The position numbers and the translations under genes are program-made. A stretch of DNA of 64,000 nt from Methanocorpusculum sp. (GTDB lineage: Archaea; Halobacteriota; Methanomicrobia; Methanomicrobiales; Methanocorpusculaceae): the NCBI RefSeq assembly GCF_030655665.1, contig NZ_JAUSPQ010000008.1, positions 248,001 through 312,000 on the forward strand. The letters run 5' to 3'. Under the pieces are notes generated by a model. It was not told where the DNA came from and did no database searches. It saw only the letters and a list, made by a program, of their open reading frames with translations. Shown piece by piece: positions 35,122-45,349 of the stretch; positions within the stretch are counted from its first letter, which is position 1, and every line of letters begins with the position of its first letter.

Positions 35122-36753
35122 TTAGTGAGATTTATTATACAGCCCGACCACTTCACCGATCACGATGATCGCCGGAGGTTTCAGTCCCACCCGAGCTCCG
35201 ACCTCGCCGATATCCGCAAGCGTGGCACACGTGACCCGCTGATCTGGACGGAATCCACTCTCGATCACGGCGATCTTCGTTTTTGGATCCCTGCCGTTTT
35301 CGATCAAGAGTTCCGCGATCCTGCCGAGATTTTTCACGCCCATGTAAATGACGATCGTCCCGGGGCTTCCCGCAAGCCATTTCCAGTCGATCGAAGATAC
35401 TTCCTTTTCCGGATTCTCATGACCGGTGACAAAGGTCACCTGGCTTGCAAAATCCCTGTGGGTGACCGGGATGCCCACACATTCAGGGACCGCGATCCCG
35501 CTCGTGACCCCGGGAATTGCTTCGCAGGGGATGTTGTGCTCGCGCAGCACCTCCATCTCCTCGCCGCCGCGACCGAACAGGAACGGATCGCCGCCCTTCA
35601 GCCGGACGATGATCCCGCCTGCCTGCGCTTTTTCGACGAGCAGTTTCTCGATATCCTCCTGCTTCATCGTGTGATGACCGCCGTATTTTCCAACGTCGAT
35701 CTTCTCCGCACGTGCTGGAAGTGAGGCAATGATCTCGTCACCCGGCAGCTGATCATACATGATCACATCAGCCGAGTCGATCACCTCGCGGGCACGGAAC
35801 GTCAGAAGTCCAAGACCTCCCGGACCTGACCCAACGAGATACACCTTCCCGGGTTTTCCGGTAGGTTCGCCAAGGGCAAGTTTTGCCTCGGCGATCAGTT
35901 CGGCGGCAACGGTCCGGAGCTTGATCCCGGCAATTTTCGCTCCTTCCAGATCCACCACATCCGCGGTGATACGCTCGGCACGGGTCCCGTCGAGCGAAAG
36001 AACCTCGGCGATCAGGTGCTGATTTTCGCAGAAGATCCCCATCGGGGTAAAACATCCGCCGCCGACCTCTTCCATAACGATCCGCTCGATGGCGCAGTCC
36101 AGAGCCGACTGATCATCATTCAGCGGGGCAAATGCTGCCCGAAGTTCGGGGGTATCCCGGCTGACGACCGCGACCGTTCCCTGATTTGCCGCCGGAACGA
36201 ACATATCGACCGGCAGCCGGATCCCGTTTCGCCGGTAGTCGAGCCGTTTAAGGCCCGCCTCTGCGACCACGATCCCATCATACAGTCCGTCATCGAGTTT
36301 GGCAAGCCGCGTATCCAGATTCCCGCGGAGCATCTCGACCCGGGCCCCGGAACAATTCTGATAATATCTGAGCAGCTGGGCCTTTCTTCGCAGACTCGAG
36401 GTCCCGATCACCATCAGATCCTCCATGGTCCCGTCCATCACCAGATAATCATACGGGGGATCCCGTTTCAAAACGGCAACGGTGAGAAGACCTTTGGGCC
36501 GTTCGGCGGGGATGTCCTTCATACTGTGAACAGCGCAGTCGATCTCGCCCCGGAGGATCGCATTATCGAGTTCCCGGACAAACATCCCAAAGCCGCCGAT
36601 CTGATGAAGACCGCGGTCCGTGATGTTGTCGCCGGTCGTTTTGATGATAACATACTCTGCTTCGATGCCGTTCTCTGCAAGAAGACCGATGACCTTCTCT
36701 GTCTGGGCAAGAGCAAGTTTACTGCCGCGTGTGCCGATCCGAATTTTAGACAT
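35122..36753 (-). CDS. hemC-cobA: Fused hydroxymethylbilane synthase and uroporphyrinogen-III C-methyltransferase
   Basis: A single 543-residue protein. Residues 1-300 are Hem[37 protein letters not shown], and C234 in GGGCFTPMG, which holds the dipyrromethane cofactor. Residues 303-543 are [44 protein letters not shown]. It polymerises four porphobilinogens and later methylates uroporphyrinogen III to precorrin-2; HemD, which acts between the two, is not in this operon. The frame extends to 36909 but ATG 36753 overlaps hemL by eight bases and starts at the HemC N-terminus. Last gene of the operon. Confidence 0.93.
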   Translation of the reverse strand: MSKIRIGTRGSKLALAQTEKVIGLLAENGIEAEYVIIKTTGDNITDRGLHQIGGFGMFVRELDNAILRGEIDCAVHSMKDIPAERPKGLLTVAVLKRDPPYDYLVMDGTMEDLMVIGTSSLRRKAQLLRYYQNCSGARVEMLRGNLDTRLAKLDDGLYDGIVVAEAGLKRLDYRRNGIRLPVDMFVPAANQGTVAVVSRDTPELRAAFAPLNDDQSALDCAIERIVMEEVGGGCFTPMGIFCENQHLIAEVLSLDGTRAERITADVVDLEGAKIAGIKLRTVAAELIAEAKLALGEPTGKPGKVYLVGSGPGGLGLLTFRAREVIDSADVIMYDQLPGDEIIASLPARAEKIDVGKYGGHHTMKQEDIEKLLVEKAQAGGIIVRLKGGDPFLFGRGGEEMEVLREHNIPCEAIPGVTSGIAVPECVGIPVTHRDFASQVTFVTGHENPEKEVSSIDWKWLAGSPGTIVIYMGVKNLGRIAELLIENGRDPKTKIAVIESGFRPDQRVTCATLADIGEVGARVGLKPPAIIVIGEVVGLYNKSH

Positions 36754-37984
36754 GCTGATATACCGAAATGATTTTTTCCATCGAGGAGGAGTCGTGGGCG
36801 GTCGAGAGGAAGTTGGTCTCAAACTGCGAAGGCGGGATGAACACGCCGTCTTTGAGCGCTTTCTCGAAGAAGACGCGGAACGCGGCGGTGTCCGATCCCT
36901 TTGCCTCAAGATAATTCTGCGGAGCAGTGCTTCTGAAGAAGTACTTGAAGAGCGAGCCGAGTCTCACAAACGAGCCGGAAGCCTTCGCGGGCAGCGATTC
37001 TTCGATCGCCCGGGTCTTTTCATCGAGCTTTGCATACAGACCCTCATTTTCGTGGAGGTAGGCGTTTGTCGCGATACCCGCGGCCATGGTGAGGGGGTTT
37101 CCGTTGAACGTTCCGGCGTTGTAGACGCCGCCCGACGGGGAAATGAGTTCCATGATGTCCCGCCTGCCGCCGAACACACCGATCGGCAGACCGCCGCCGG
37201 TGATCTTGCCGAGCGTGGTGAGGTCGGGTTTTATGCCGTATTTTTTCTGTGCTCCGCCGATTCCGAGCCGATATCCGGTGATGACCTCGTCGAAGATGAG
37301 GAGAACGTCATGGGCCGCGGTGATCTCGCGGACCGCGGACAGATAGCCGTCGTCCGGGAGGACCGGGCCGACATTTCCCATCACCGGTTCGATGATGAAT
37401 GCGGCGATGTCCTTGTCCTTTGAAAGCAGCTCTTCAAGTGCCTCCGGATCGTTATACCGGACCTGACGGGTGTGAGCTGCAAACGACGGAGGGACGCCGA
37501 GCGAGTCCGGCGTTCCGTGCGTGGTCGCCCCGCTTCCTGCGGCGATCAAAACGGCGTCATGGGCTCCGTGGAACCCGCCTTCGATCTTGACGATCCCGCA
37601 TTTTTTCGTGAAACCCCGTGCAAGCCGGATAGCGGCAAGTGTGGCCTCAAGACCGGTCGAAACGCATCTGAGCATCTCAATCGATGAATGATCGCGGATG
37701 ATCCTTTGCGCAAGATCGATCTCGAGTTTCGTCGGTGTTCCGTAGAGCCAGCCGTCGTCAAGCTGGGCCTCGATCGCCTTTCTGATCACCGGGTTTGCGT
37801 GACCGAGAAGCAGGGGGCCGTATCCCATGCAGCAGTCGACGAGTGATTCCCCGTCTTCTGTCTCGAGCGTTGCGCCTTTGGCGGATTTTACATAAAACGG
37901 ATACGGTTTGATTGCACGCACCGGACTTGAGACTCCGCCCGGAAGGCAGGTCTTTGCTGTGGTAAATAACTCTTCACTTTTCAT
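36746..37984 (-). CDS. hemL: Glutamate-1-semialdehyde 2,1-aminomutase
   Basis: A 412-residue PLP aminomutase with the catalytic lysine in [15 protein letters not shown] and the typical [10 protein letters not shown] start. It converts glutamate-1-semialdehyde into 5-aminolevulinate. Overlaps hemB by four bases and the hemC-cobA fusion by eight. Confidence 0.95.
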   Translation of the reverse strand: MKSEELFTTAKTCLPGGVSSPVRAIKPYPFYVKSAKGATLETEDGESLVDCCMGYGPLLLGHANPVIRKAIEAQLDDGWLYGTPTKLEIDLAQRIIRDHSSIEMLRCVSTGLEATLAAIRLARGFTKKCGIVKIEGGFHGAHDAVLIAAGSGATTHGTPDSLGVPPSFAAHTRQVRYNDPEALEELLSKDKDIAAFIIEPVMGNVGPVLPDDGYLSAVREITAAHDVLLIFDEVITGYRLGIGGAQKKYGIKPDLTTLGKITGGGLPIGVFGGRRDIMELISPSGGVYNAGTFNGNPLTMAAGIATNAYLHENEGLYAKLDEKTRAIEESLPAKASGSFVRLGSLFKYFFRSTAPQNYLEAKGSDTAAFRVFFEKALKDGVFIPPSQFETNFLSTAHDSSSMEKIISVYQHV

Positions 37985-38946
37985 GGCAGCATCTCCGCGG
38001 CCTCTTTTGCAAAATAGGTGATGATCAAGTCGGCCCCTGCCCGCTTGACTGCGAGAAGCGACTCCATCATGATCTTCTTTTCATCGATCCAGCCGTTCAT
38101 ACCGGCGGCTTTGATCATCGAATACTCGCCCGAGACCTGATAGGCCGCGACCGGCAGATCCGTGGATTCCCGCACATCGCGGAGGATGTCGAGATAGAAT
38201 CCTGCGGGTTTCACCATCAGGATATCCGCTCCCTCCACCTCATCCAGATAGGATTCGCGGATCGCTTCCCTGCGGTTTGCCGGACTCATCTGATAACTTG
38301 TCCGGTCTCCAAACGAAAATCCCGAGTCGGCCGCTTCACGGAACGGACCATAGAGGGCGGACGCAAATTTGGTCGAGTAGGACATGATTGGGGTGTTCGA
38401 AAAACCCGCCTCGTCCAGTGCTTCGCGGATCGCCAGTACCTGTCCGTCCAGCATGCAGGAAGGAGCGACCATATCTGCTCCGGCTGCCGCCTGACTGACC
38501 GCGATCTTCTCCATTAAGAGAAGCGAGGCGTCGTTGTCGAGCTCTTTTCCGCAGAGGATCCCGCAGTGTCCGTGCGAGGTATATTCGCATGCACAGGTGT
38601 CGGTGATGATGACCAAATCGGGCACGGCGGCTTTGATACGTTTGGTCGCTTCCTGGACGACCCCGTTTTCGGCAAATGCGCCTGAAGCCTCCGTGTCCTT
38701 CGCTTTCGGGATCCCGAACAGAAGAACGGCGCGAATACCTGCGGCCTTCATCTCCTCTGCGACCTCTTCGGCAGAAGAGAGCGGGTATCGGAACTGGCCG
38801 GGCATGGACGCGATCGGAACCGGTTTTACCGCCTTCTCATCGAAAAAGAGCGGCATGATCAGTTCATCTTTTACAAGTCTTGTTTCCTTAAACATCGGCT
38901 GAAGGATATTCTGCCTGAGTCTTCTCATTCGGATCTGCGGATACAT
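37981..38946 (-). CDS. hemB: 5-Aminolevulinate dehydratase (porphobilinogen synthase)
   Basis: A 321-residue enzyme joining two aminolevulinates. Catalytic lysines lie in [16 protein letters not shown] and [12 protein letters not shown]. The metal region [12 protein letters not shown] keeps three cysteines, so the enzyme is of the zinc-dependent kind. Overlaps hemA and hemL. Confidence 0.95.
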   Translation of the reverse strand: MYPQIRMRRLRQNILQPMFKETRLVKDELIMPLFFDEKAVKPVPIASMPGQFRYPLSSAEEVAEEMKAAGIRAVLLFGIPKAKDTEASGAFAENGVVQEATKRIKAAVPDLVIITDTCACEYTSHGHCGILCGKELDNDASLLLMEKIAVSQAAAGADMVAPSCMLDGQVLAIREALDEAGFSNTPIMSYSTKFASALYGPFREAADSGFSFGDRTSYQMSPANRREAIRESYLDEVEGADILMVKPAGFYLDILRDVRESTDLPVAAYQVSGEYSMIKAAGMNGWIDEKKIMMESLLAVKRAGADLIITYFAKEAAEMLP

Positions 38947-40199
38947 GATACTTCACCTGAAATTATTGCTTTGAGGAGGATTTCTGCGGTCTGTGTGTCG
39001 GTACATTCTGCGCTCGCCCGGATGCTTTTTGCCGCATCCTCGAGCAGTTTTTTCGTGAGTGCGCTCGTCAGGTCGTCGATCACGGACTCTGTGTAAGGAT
39101 CGGCGTCCCGGAGACGGGAAAGCGCTTTGTTCTTTTCACGCTGACGGATCTCCTCCGCCCATGTGTAAAGGGTCTTCGTCAGATCGCCGGAAGCCGCACG
39201 ATTGAAGGCCTTGATGAACTCGGGGAGAGCGGCACGGACGAGAACGTCCGCATGCTCGCACTCGGTTTTTCGGGCGGCAAGATTCTTTTCGGAGATGCTT
39301 TTCAGATCGTCGAGCGTTTTCAAAGAAACGCCGGCGATATCCCGGCAGGCGTCATCGATGTCACGCGGCTGGGCGATGTCGATCAAAAGAAGATGCCTGG
39401 GTTCCGAATCGAGCGGCCAGAACCTCTCGTTCATCGTCTCGGCAAGCTCTTCTCCGTGGATGATCAGGTGCGGCGCTCCCGTGCAGGAGATCACGACATC
39501 CGACAAGGCAATGCACGGATACAGCTGATCGAGCCGCATCGCCCGGCCTTTGATCTCCTGTGCGAGAAGGACAGCCCGGTCAAACGAACGGTTCGTGACA
39601 TAGATCGCCCGGAGATTCTTTTCGCAGAGAGCACGGGCGACGAGCGTCCCCATCTCTCCGCCGCCGACGACAAGGATGTTTTTCCCGTCAAGATTGCCCA
39701 TAAGCTCCTCGGCGAGAAGAACCGCGGCCGATCCTATGGATACCGCACCTTTGTTGATACAGGTCTTCTGCCTGATGGACACGCCTTCCCGGATCGCGGT
39801 GTTCAGACACACATCGGTGATGACGTCATTCGTATTGTGCGACTCGGCAAGAAGAAGCGAGCGGCGCATCTGTCCGAGGATCTGATCCTCGCCGATGATC
39901 ATCGACTTCGTTCCGGCGGCAAGTTCCAGAAGATGCATGAGGGCGGCTTCGCCTTCGAGGATCTCGAACCCGAACCGGTTTTCTCCGTGCAGGAAATCTC
40001 TCAGTTGCTTGCCGCTGCCGTGAACAAGGATCTCGACTCGGTTGCAGGTTTCAAGAAGGACCACGCCGGAAAAGATCTTGGAGGCTTTTTCAAAAAAGGC
40101 GGTCTCGTCCTTAAACCTAAAAAGGCCGAGGACCTCCTCGCCGTATTTGCTGTGGTCTGCGGTCGCCACCGAAATTTCAGTAAGAAGTGTCCGGGTCAT
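38925..40199 (-). CDS. hemA: Glutamyl-tRNA reductase
   Basis: A 424-residue NADPH enzyme with the active-site Cys52 in LLETCNRVEI, the GAGTKSMIIGEDQILGQ-like stretch AAGTKSMIIGEDQILGQMR and the nucleotide loop VGGGEMGTLVARAL. It starts the C5 route to tetrapyrroles. The start overlaps the siroheme-type dehydrogenase stop by four bases. Confidence 0.95.
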   Translation of the reverse strand: MTRTLLTEISVATADHSKYGEEVLGLFRFKDETAFFEKASKIFSGVVLLETCNRVEILVHGSGKQLRDFLHGENRFGFEILEGEAALMHLLELAAGTKSMIIGEDQILGQMRRSLLLAESHNTNDVITDVCLNTAIREGVSIRQKTCINKGAVSIGSAAVLLAEELMGNLDGKNILVVGGGEMGTLVARALCEKNLRAIYVTNRSFDRAVLLAQEIKGRAMRLDQLYPCIALSDVVISCTGAPHLIIHGEELAETMNERFWPLDSEPRHLLLIDIAQPRDIDDACRDIAGVSLKTLDDLKSISEKNLAARKTECEHADVLVRAALPEFIKAFNRAASGDLTKTLYTWAEEIRQREKNKALSRLRDADPYTESVIDDLTSALTKKLLEDAAKSIRASAECTDTQTAEILLKAIISGEVSCIRRSE

Positions 40200-40810
40200 A
40201 GATATTTTTTGCAGATTTCGGTCGGCGGAACACCTGATGCACAGGCATTCTGTATTCCAGCGTCATTGATCACGGCGCGAAGGATCTCCGCCCGGCGTGC
40301 CTGATCAGGGACGATCGTTTTCAGCTCCTCACGCAGAGTATTCTGCAGAAGGATCATATTGTCCAGCCAGGGAAGCTGTTTTTCCAGATATGACCGGATA
40401 AAGGCCGGGACGACCGGAGCCGATTTTTCGGTCGTGACGGCGATCTGATACTCAGCCCCGGAGACGACGGACGGGATCCGGATGTTTCCGTCGCCTGTCG
40501 CATTGTTGTATAACTTTCCGGCGGATTTTGCAAGACGGCAAAGCCGCTCGTTCTCCTTTTCATCAGAAAGGGCGGCGATGACGATATCGTGGCGGTCGAT
40601 CAGCTTCTCCAGATCCTCAGTCTCCATATCCGAAATCGCCATCTGCTTGATGGATACATTCGAAAAGGAGAAGATCTCGGGCGAAATATCTTCGGCAACG
40701 ATGGTCATCCGTGCAGCTGACGTGAAATGGCGGGCTTTCCGGACTCCCACCTCACCCGCGCCGAACACGAGGACACGGGATTCTGACAGGTCGAGGAACA
40801 GCGGGATCAT
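40196..40810 (-). CDS. Precorrin-2 dehydrogenase (siroheme synthase N-terminal type)
   Basis: A 204-residue Rossmann protein: MIPLFLDLSESRVLVFGAGE at the N-terminus, GVRKARHF, then SGAEYQIAVTTEKSAPVVPA. This is the Met8/CysG-A fold, which oxidises precorrin-2 to sirohydrochlorin with NAD. The frame continues to 40930 but ATG 40810 fits the family start and is one base from the cfbB stop. Ferrochelatase activity is possible but CfbA next door is the likely nickel chelatase. Confidence 0.9.
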   Translation of the reverse strand: MIPLFLDLSESRVLVFGAGEVGVRKARHFTSAARMTIVAEDISPEIFSFSNVSIKQMAISDMETEDLEKLIDRHDIVIAALSDEKENERLCRLAKSAGKLYNNATGDGNIRIPSVVSGAEYQIAVTTEKSAPVVPAFIRSYLEKQLPWLDNMILLQNTLREELKTIVPDQARRAEILRAVINDAGIQNACASGVPPTEICKKYL

Positions 40811-40811
40811 A

Positions 40812-42218
40812 CTATAACGTCTGCGGGGAATCCGCTTTAATGTACTGTTTTCCACGCTCTTCTCCAAAGATCTCCCGGAGGATTCCTTCTGCCGAGACAG
40901 GCATAAGATGGGTGTAGGTACCAAGAGCATTGTTGAAAACGACCCCGTCCTTTCCGTCGATTATCCCGGTCCCCCGCGAGAGCGAGTAGGTGAATCGTGT
41001 GTCCGGATCCATAACGACGCCGCTGTAATGAAACTCATGACCCTTGAACGGATATGAGTTCCCGGAAAGGACCGCGGTCCCTTCCACATATCTGAGCGTT
41101 TTTCCGGCAGGCATCACGGTGTCGCCGGCAAAAACCCCGCACATTGGGTACGTCGCGTCCTCGCTTTTCCCCATCCAGCCTTTTTTCAGAGTGATCGACC
41201 GAGTGAGGTACATCAGGCCGCCGCATTCCGCATAGATCGGGACCCCCGCCTTTGCTTTCGCAAGGATCGCCTCCCGCATCAAAACGTTGTTTGAAAGTTC
41301 CTCCGCGAACATTTCGGGGTACCCTCCGCCGAAAATATAACCGTCGGCCTCCGGGAGAGTGTCGTGGAGCGGACTGAACTTTGTGACTTCAGAGCCCTGA
41401 CTGCGCAAAACAGATTCCAGCTCACCGTAGTAGAAAGTGAACGCCTCGTCGAATGCGACCGCTATTTTTCGGGTCGGTTTCGGGCGTGAGGCGAGGGACT
41501 CGGTGACCCGGTTTGGTTCCGGGGTCACATCTTCTGCGAGGGCTTTGATCGCGTCAAGATCCACATGTGCGCCGACATGCCGGATGATCGCTCCGATGGT
41601 TTTGGCAAATCCCGGGTCCCGCATGCCTTCTACAAACGGAACAAGACCGAGATGCCGCATGGAAAGATCCATCTCCGGGCTTCGGGGAACGGCACCGAGA
41701 ACGGGGATCCCGCAGTAATATTCTATTGCCTCGGTCGCTTTCTGCACATGGTGTCCTCCGCCGGTATTGTTGAGGATCACGCCTTTGATCCGAACTTCCG
41801 GGTCGAATGCCTGGAATCCCTTTACGAGAGCGGCCGCGGACCGGGTGATGCTCCGTGCATCGATCACGAGGATCGTCGGGAGGGAGAAGCGTTTCGCGAT
41901 GGAGGCGGTACTGCCGACATCGGTGAACGAGTCGCGCCCCTCGTAAAGTCCACGGACCCCTTCGACGATCCCGATGTCCGCACCTTTTGCCCCGTAGGAG
42001 AAAAGACCGGAGAGTTCCTCGTCGGTCTGGACGAAGGTGTCCAGATTATAGGACGGACGGCCCGTGACGCCAGAAAGATAGGAGGTGTCGATGTAGTCCA
42101 TCGCGACCTTGTAGGTCTGGACGACCGAATTCTCTGAAAGAAGACCGGCGAGGCCTAGGGTGATGCTGGTTTTTCCGGCGCCCGAACGATCTCCCGAGAT
42201 CAGAAGCGACTTCATCAC
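40812..42218 (-). CDS. cfbB: Ni-sirohydrochlorin a,c-diamide synthase (CbiA family)
   Basis: A 468-residue amidotransferase: N-terminal ATP-binding domain (SGDRSGAGKTSITLGLAG) and a C-terminal glutamine amidotransferase domain with the nucleophile in YAECGGLMYL and a His in GHEFHYSGV. The CbiA family also makes cobyrinate a,c-diamide, but placement between cfbD and the siroheme gene supports the F430 role; one enzyme may do both. Confidence 0.92.
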   Translation of the reverse strand: MMKSLLISGDRSGAGKTSITLGLAGLLSENSVVQTYKVAMDYIDTSYLSGVTGRPSYNLDTFVQTDEELSGLFSYGAKGADIGIVEGVRGLYEGRDSFTDVGSTASIAKRFSLPTILVIDARSITRSAAALVKGFQAFDPEVRIKGVILNNTGGGHHVQKATEAIEYYCGIPVLGAVPRSPEMDLSMRHLGLVPFVEGMRDPGFAKTIGAIIRHVGAHVDLDAIKALAEDVTPEPNRVTESLASRPKPTRKIAVAFDEAFTFYYGELESVLRSQGSEVTKFSPLHDTLPEADGYIFGGGYPEMFAEELSNNVLMREAILAKAKAGVPIYAECGGLMYLTRSITLKKGWMGKSEDATYPMCGVFAGDTVMPAGKTLRYVEGTAVLSGNSYPFKGHEFHYSGVVMDPDTRFTYSLSRGTGIIDGKDGVVFNNALGTYTHLMPVSAEGILREIFGEERGKQYIKADSPQTL

Positions 42219-43276
42219 ATGCTCCTTAAGACGGCTCCGAACTCGCTTTCAACGATATTGTGGACGCCCAGCGTCTTTGGATGGAGATCCACCTCGACCA
42301 TGACATGGGCATGTCCCTGCTCTTTGAGGGGGAGGACCTGACGAGGGCCGTTTGTCACGGAAAATACCGTGATGCCTGCGAGGGCGGCGGGCGAAACTGC
42401 GTGCGGGACCCCGACGAGAAGAATGAACTCGGGTTTCACCTCAGCGATCCGGTCCGCGATCCGCGATCCGTTTCCGCCGTACTCGTCCAGTGCCCCGATA
42501 AGCTCGGGATGGAGGCCGCGTTCGTTCAGCTCCGCAAGAATCATCGCGGCATCTCCTCTGACTTTTGGCAGACCGCGGGCTTCGAGGTTTGCGACATAGG
42601 TCACGTTCGCTTCCGGTACGCATTCGTGCACTGCGCAGAGATGGTCGGCGAACATGTATGCCGTTTCCTTCTTTGCATTCATTATCGCCATGCCTTTTTT
42701 GCCGGAACGCAGCAGTGCAGCGAGTTCGGCAGCGGCAATATGTTTCAGATCGCCGCGGGACGGGGCAATGTAGGTCTTGCAGGCCGCTCCCCGTTCCCGT
42801 TCGGTTAGGTTCGCAGAGGCAAGGACGCCTCTCTGCCGTTCGAGTTCCTCTTCGGAGATCCAGCCGACTTTTTCCGCCGGTTCAAGTGCGGCAATGACCC
42901 CAGCAATGTTCTCGCGGAATCCTGCATGGATCGAGACCCCGATCGCCGGGGTCGTGATGCCGGACGCTTCGATGCCGGCTTCGAGATCCTCGCCGATGAT
43001 CATCGAGACACAGGTCCCGACAACGGCGATGCGGCGTGGGGAGAACTCCTTTTCCGCATACCTGAGAACATCTTCCAGGATATTCTGCCCGCCGAAGATG
43101 AACTCCTCGTCACCGAGCGAGGTCGTCAGAACACGGATCCCGTCCTCTTCCAAGAGTCTGGCGTGCTTGAATGAACAGCCTGACGGGCCGTGAAGGATCG
43201 CGAGATCGACGTTAAGATCCCGAAGGGTGTAGAGGGCTGCAACAATGGAGCTTGGACGCGGTTGAACGTAACGCAT
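42215..43276 (-). CDS. cfbD: Ni-sirohydrochlorin a,c-diamide reductive cyclase, catalytic subunit
   Basis: A 353-residue NifD-like protein. Cys in HGPSGCSFKHARLLEE and VVGTCVSMIIGEDLEA are the likely [4Fe-4S] ligands shared with the reductase partner-facing dimer. CfbD with the NifH-like CfbC carries out six-electron reduction and lactam ring closure in F430 synthesis; cfbC is not in the window. Overlaps cfbB by four bases and follows cfbE by two. Confidence 0.93.
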   Translation of the reverse strand: MRYVQPRPSSIVAALYTLRDLNVDLAILHGPSGCSFKHARLLEEDGIRVLTTSLGDEEFIFGGQNILEDVLRYAEKEFSPRRIAVVGTCVSMIIGEDLEAGIEASGITTPAIGVSIHAGFRENIAGVIAALEPAEKVGWISEEELERQRGVLASANLTERERGAACKTYIAPSRGDLKHIAAAELAALLRSGKKGMAIMNAKKETAYMFADHLCAVHECVPEANVTYVANLEARGLPKVRGDAAMILAELNERGLHPELIGALDEYGGNGSRIADRIAEVKPEFILLVGVPHAVSPAALAGITVFSVTNGPRQVLPLKEQGHAHVMVEVDLHPKTLGVHNIVESEFGAVLRSM

Positions 43277-43278
43277 TT

Positions 43279-44424
43279 TTACCTCCAGGTTTTTACGGCG
43301 AGAAGAACTGCCGCGTTGTGTTCTTTTGCTGCGGAAAGCGCCTGTGACTTTGATGCGGCAAAGTTCAGGCCTCCTGACTTGCTCACGGATATTGTATGGA
43401 TCGGGGAGATATCGGCGATCGTTTGACGGATCGCGTCATCCTGAAATCCCTCACAGACGGCCTTATGTTCCTCGCCGATCACGAGAACGATCTCCTTCTC
43501 GGGGACCAGCCGACGGAGATAGGCGGCCGCGGCGAGCGTGGTCTCCCGGGTCGTTCCGCTGTTTGCGTTGTCGAGGAACGGCACGCCGTCTTCAATATAA
43601 TACTGCATCCTTCCTTCGATCGCAGTGAACTCTGCAAGCCTGCCCGGATCCAGTCCGAGCAGAAGACCGGCGGCCGCGGCGCATTTGAGCGGTTCGCGGT
43701 ATCCGGCAAGGGTAAGGAGCGGATTTTTGAACGATCCGCCGTCCCAGGAAAGCACGTCGCCTTCCACGGATACGAGATCGTCGATGACATGCCAGCCGGC
43801 TTTCAGCGGAATACCTTTCGGGACGAGAACGGTCTTGCATTTTGCAAGGGATTCGAGTTTTGCGGCAAGGGCACTCTTCTTTCCGGCGGCGATCAGGTAA
43901 TCGTCCGGGGAGGTCAGAACACCAAGGGTCCCGATCCCGGTGACTCCTGCGGAGACTTCTGCAACGAGCCATTCAGCACGCTGCGTCTTTGCCCCGCCTG
44001 CGGCGAGAAGGACGGAGGCCGGCGTGATGCTCTTTTTCCAGAGAAAGGTCCCTTCCGGATAAACATAGGTCCCTCTGCTGGTGTGAAGCACGCCTTTTGT
44101 TTCAAAAAGGGACGCGATCGCAAAAGAAGTAGTCGTTTTTCCCCGTGCACCGGTCACTTCAATGACCGTCGGCGGAAGTTCGCCGGCGAGCCGGCGGGTC
44201 ATTTCATGATGGGAGATGACCGGGGTTTTTGTATCGAGGAGGGGATATGCCGGATCGAGATGGACCGGGGAGGTGATCAGATCATATTTCCGGGATGCCG
44301 CCTCTTCGGGCGTGAGACCGACGCCGCGGTAGACATCCAAAGCGTCCACATCATCGCCGTTTCGAAGAAGGGCTTCTGCAAGGATCGTTCCGCCGTGGAT
44401 CGTATCGAGAACGAGGACTTTCAT
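43279..44424 (-). CDS. cfbE: Coenzyme F430 synthetase (Mur-ligase family)
   Basis: A 381-residue Mur-ligase-like protein with the P-loop VTGARGKTTTSFAI near residue 92 and DNANSGTTRETTLAAAAY in the C-terminal half. It closes the carbocyclic ring in the last step of F430 synthesis, using ATP. Overlaps cfbA by four bases. Confidence 0.92.
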   Translation of the reverse strand: MKVLVLDTIHGGTILAEALLRNGDDVDALDVYRGVGLTPEEAASRKYDLITSPVHLDPAYPLLDTKTPVISHHEMTRRLAGELPPTVIEVTGARGKTTTSFAIASLFETKGVLHTSRGTYVYPEGTFLWKKSITPASVLLAAGGAKTQRAEWLVAEVSAGVTGIGTLGVLTSPDDYLIAAGKKSALAAKLESLAKCKTVLVPKGIPLKAGWHVIDDLVSVEGDVLSWDGGSFKNPLLTLAGYREPLKCAAAAGLLLGLDPGRLAEFTAIEGRMQYYIEDGVPFLDNANSGTTRETTLAAAAYLRRLVPEKEIVLVIGEEHKAVCEGFQDDAIRQTIADISPIHTISVSKSGGLNFAASKSQALSAAKEHNAAVLLAVKTWR

Positions 44425-44834
44425 GCATCCTCCGGAAGTTTTTGGGCGTTCGCGGCATTTTTCAGCATAAGCTCGGCTAAAAGCGGGTCGATTCCGATCG
44501 GTTCGGCATAGACGAGAGGGATCACGCGGCCGTCAGCAAGCGTGAACGTCCCGCGTTTTTTCCCGGCTTCAAGTCCGAGGATCTTTGGAATGTCACGCAG
44601 GATATGGATCCCTTTTGCAAGGAAAAGCGGGACAACGATGAGGATCTCCAGATCCTCGCTTCGCATAAGATCAAGACCTTCGGCAACGGTCGGATTACTG
44701 TATTCAAGAAAACACGACTTGATCAGATAATCACCACCGCTATCTTCCATCATCTTTGCGGTGGTCGTGATCAACTCCTTATTATACTGAAGTCGGCTCC
44801 CATGACCGACCAACAGGAGACCTTTCGCACTCAT
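44421..44834 (-). CDS. cfbA: Sirohydrochlorin nickelochelatase (CbiX-S type)
   Basis: A 137-residue short chelatase with the metal His in LLVGHGSR near residue 9 and a second candidate region at LFLAKGIHILRDIP. It inserts Ni into sirohydrochlorin. The frame runs to 44861, but ATG 44834 (MSAKGLLLVGHG) is nearer to the family start. First gene of the nine-gene minus-strand operon. Confidence 0.92.
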   Translation of the reverse strand: MSAKGLLLVGHGSRLQYNKELITTTAKMMEDSGGDYLIKSCFLEYSNPTVAEGLDLMRSEDLEILIVVPLFLAKGIHILRDIPKILGLEAGKKRGTFTLADGRVIPLVYAEPIGIDPLLAELMLKNAANAQKLPEDA

Positions 44835-44974
44835 ACGTTTTGATAGGTTATTCACACACATAAATTAGTATGACTAACTATCCTTAATCGTAATATTTAG
44901 TGAGGTGGTTTACCCTAACTTCGTATGATAAAAATCGAAAGTATGAAATATGATATGATTAGTACAATCTATGT

Positions 44975-45349
44975 ATGACATCTGCACTACCGGAGTATCT
45001 TGCCCTTCTCCATTCACAAAAGAAGGAGGACCGGCATCTTGCCGCAGAAAAACTCGGCACGATGGGGACGGCCGGGATCGACGCGGTCCGTCCTCTCTTG
45101 ACCGATCCCGAGTGGAGGCTTCGGTACCGTGCGGCCGAGATCATCGGATTTACTGCAGATCCGACAGGCGTCCCGCTTCTCACCCCACTTCTTGCCGACG
45201 AAAAGGATCATGTCCGCTATATGGCAGTTAAGTCTCTCGGACGCTGCGGAACACAAGAACTCGCGCCGGTCATCTCGCCGATGCTCAATGATGAAAATCC
45301 GTTTGTCCGGCGGATCACGGTCGGGGTCCTGTCCGGCTGGAAGATATGA
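44975..45349 (+). CDS. HEAT-repeat (PBS-lyase type) protein
   Basis: A 124-residue protein built of about three HEAT repeats (AAEKLGTMGTAGIDAVRPLL, YRAAEIIGFTADPTGVPLLT, YMAVKSLGRCGTQELAPVIS). Such short repeat proteins scaffold other proteins; no function can be assigned. Overlaps the TPR gene by four bases. Confidence 0.75.
   Translation: MTSALPEYLALLHSQKKEDRHLAAEKLGTMGTAGIDAVRPLLTDPEWRLRYRAAEIIGFTADPTGVPLLTPLLADEKDHVRYMAVKSLGRCGTQELAPVISPMLNDENPFVRRITVGVLSGWKI

Noticed and set aside
44862-44974. tRNA or small RNA gene in the cfbA upstream spacer
   Set aside because: The sequence is AT-rich and shows no cloverleaf, no TTCGA-type T-loop and no GC-rich stem. No tRNA or rRNA gene was found elsewhere in the window either.
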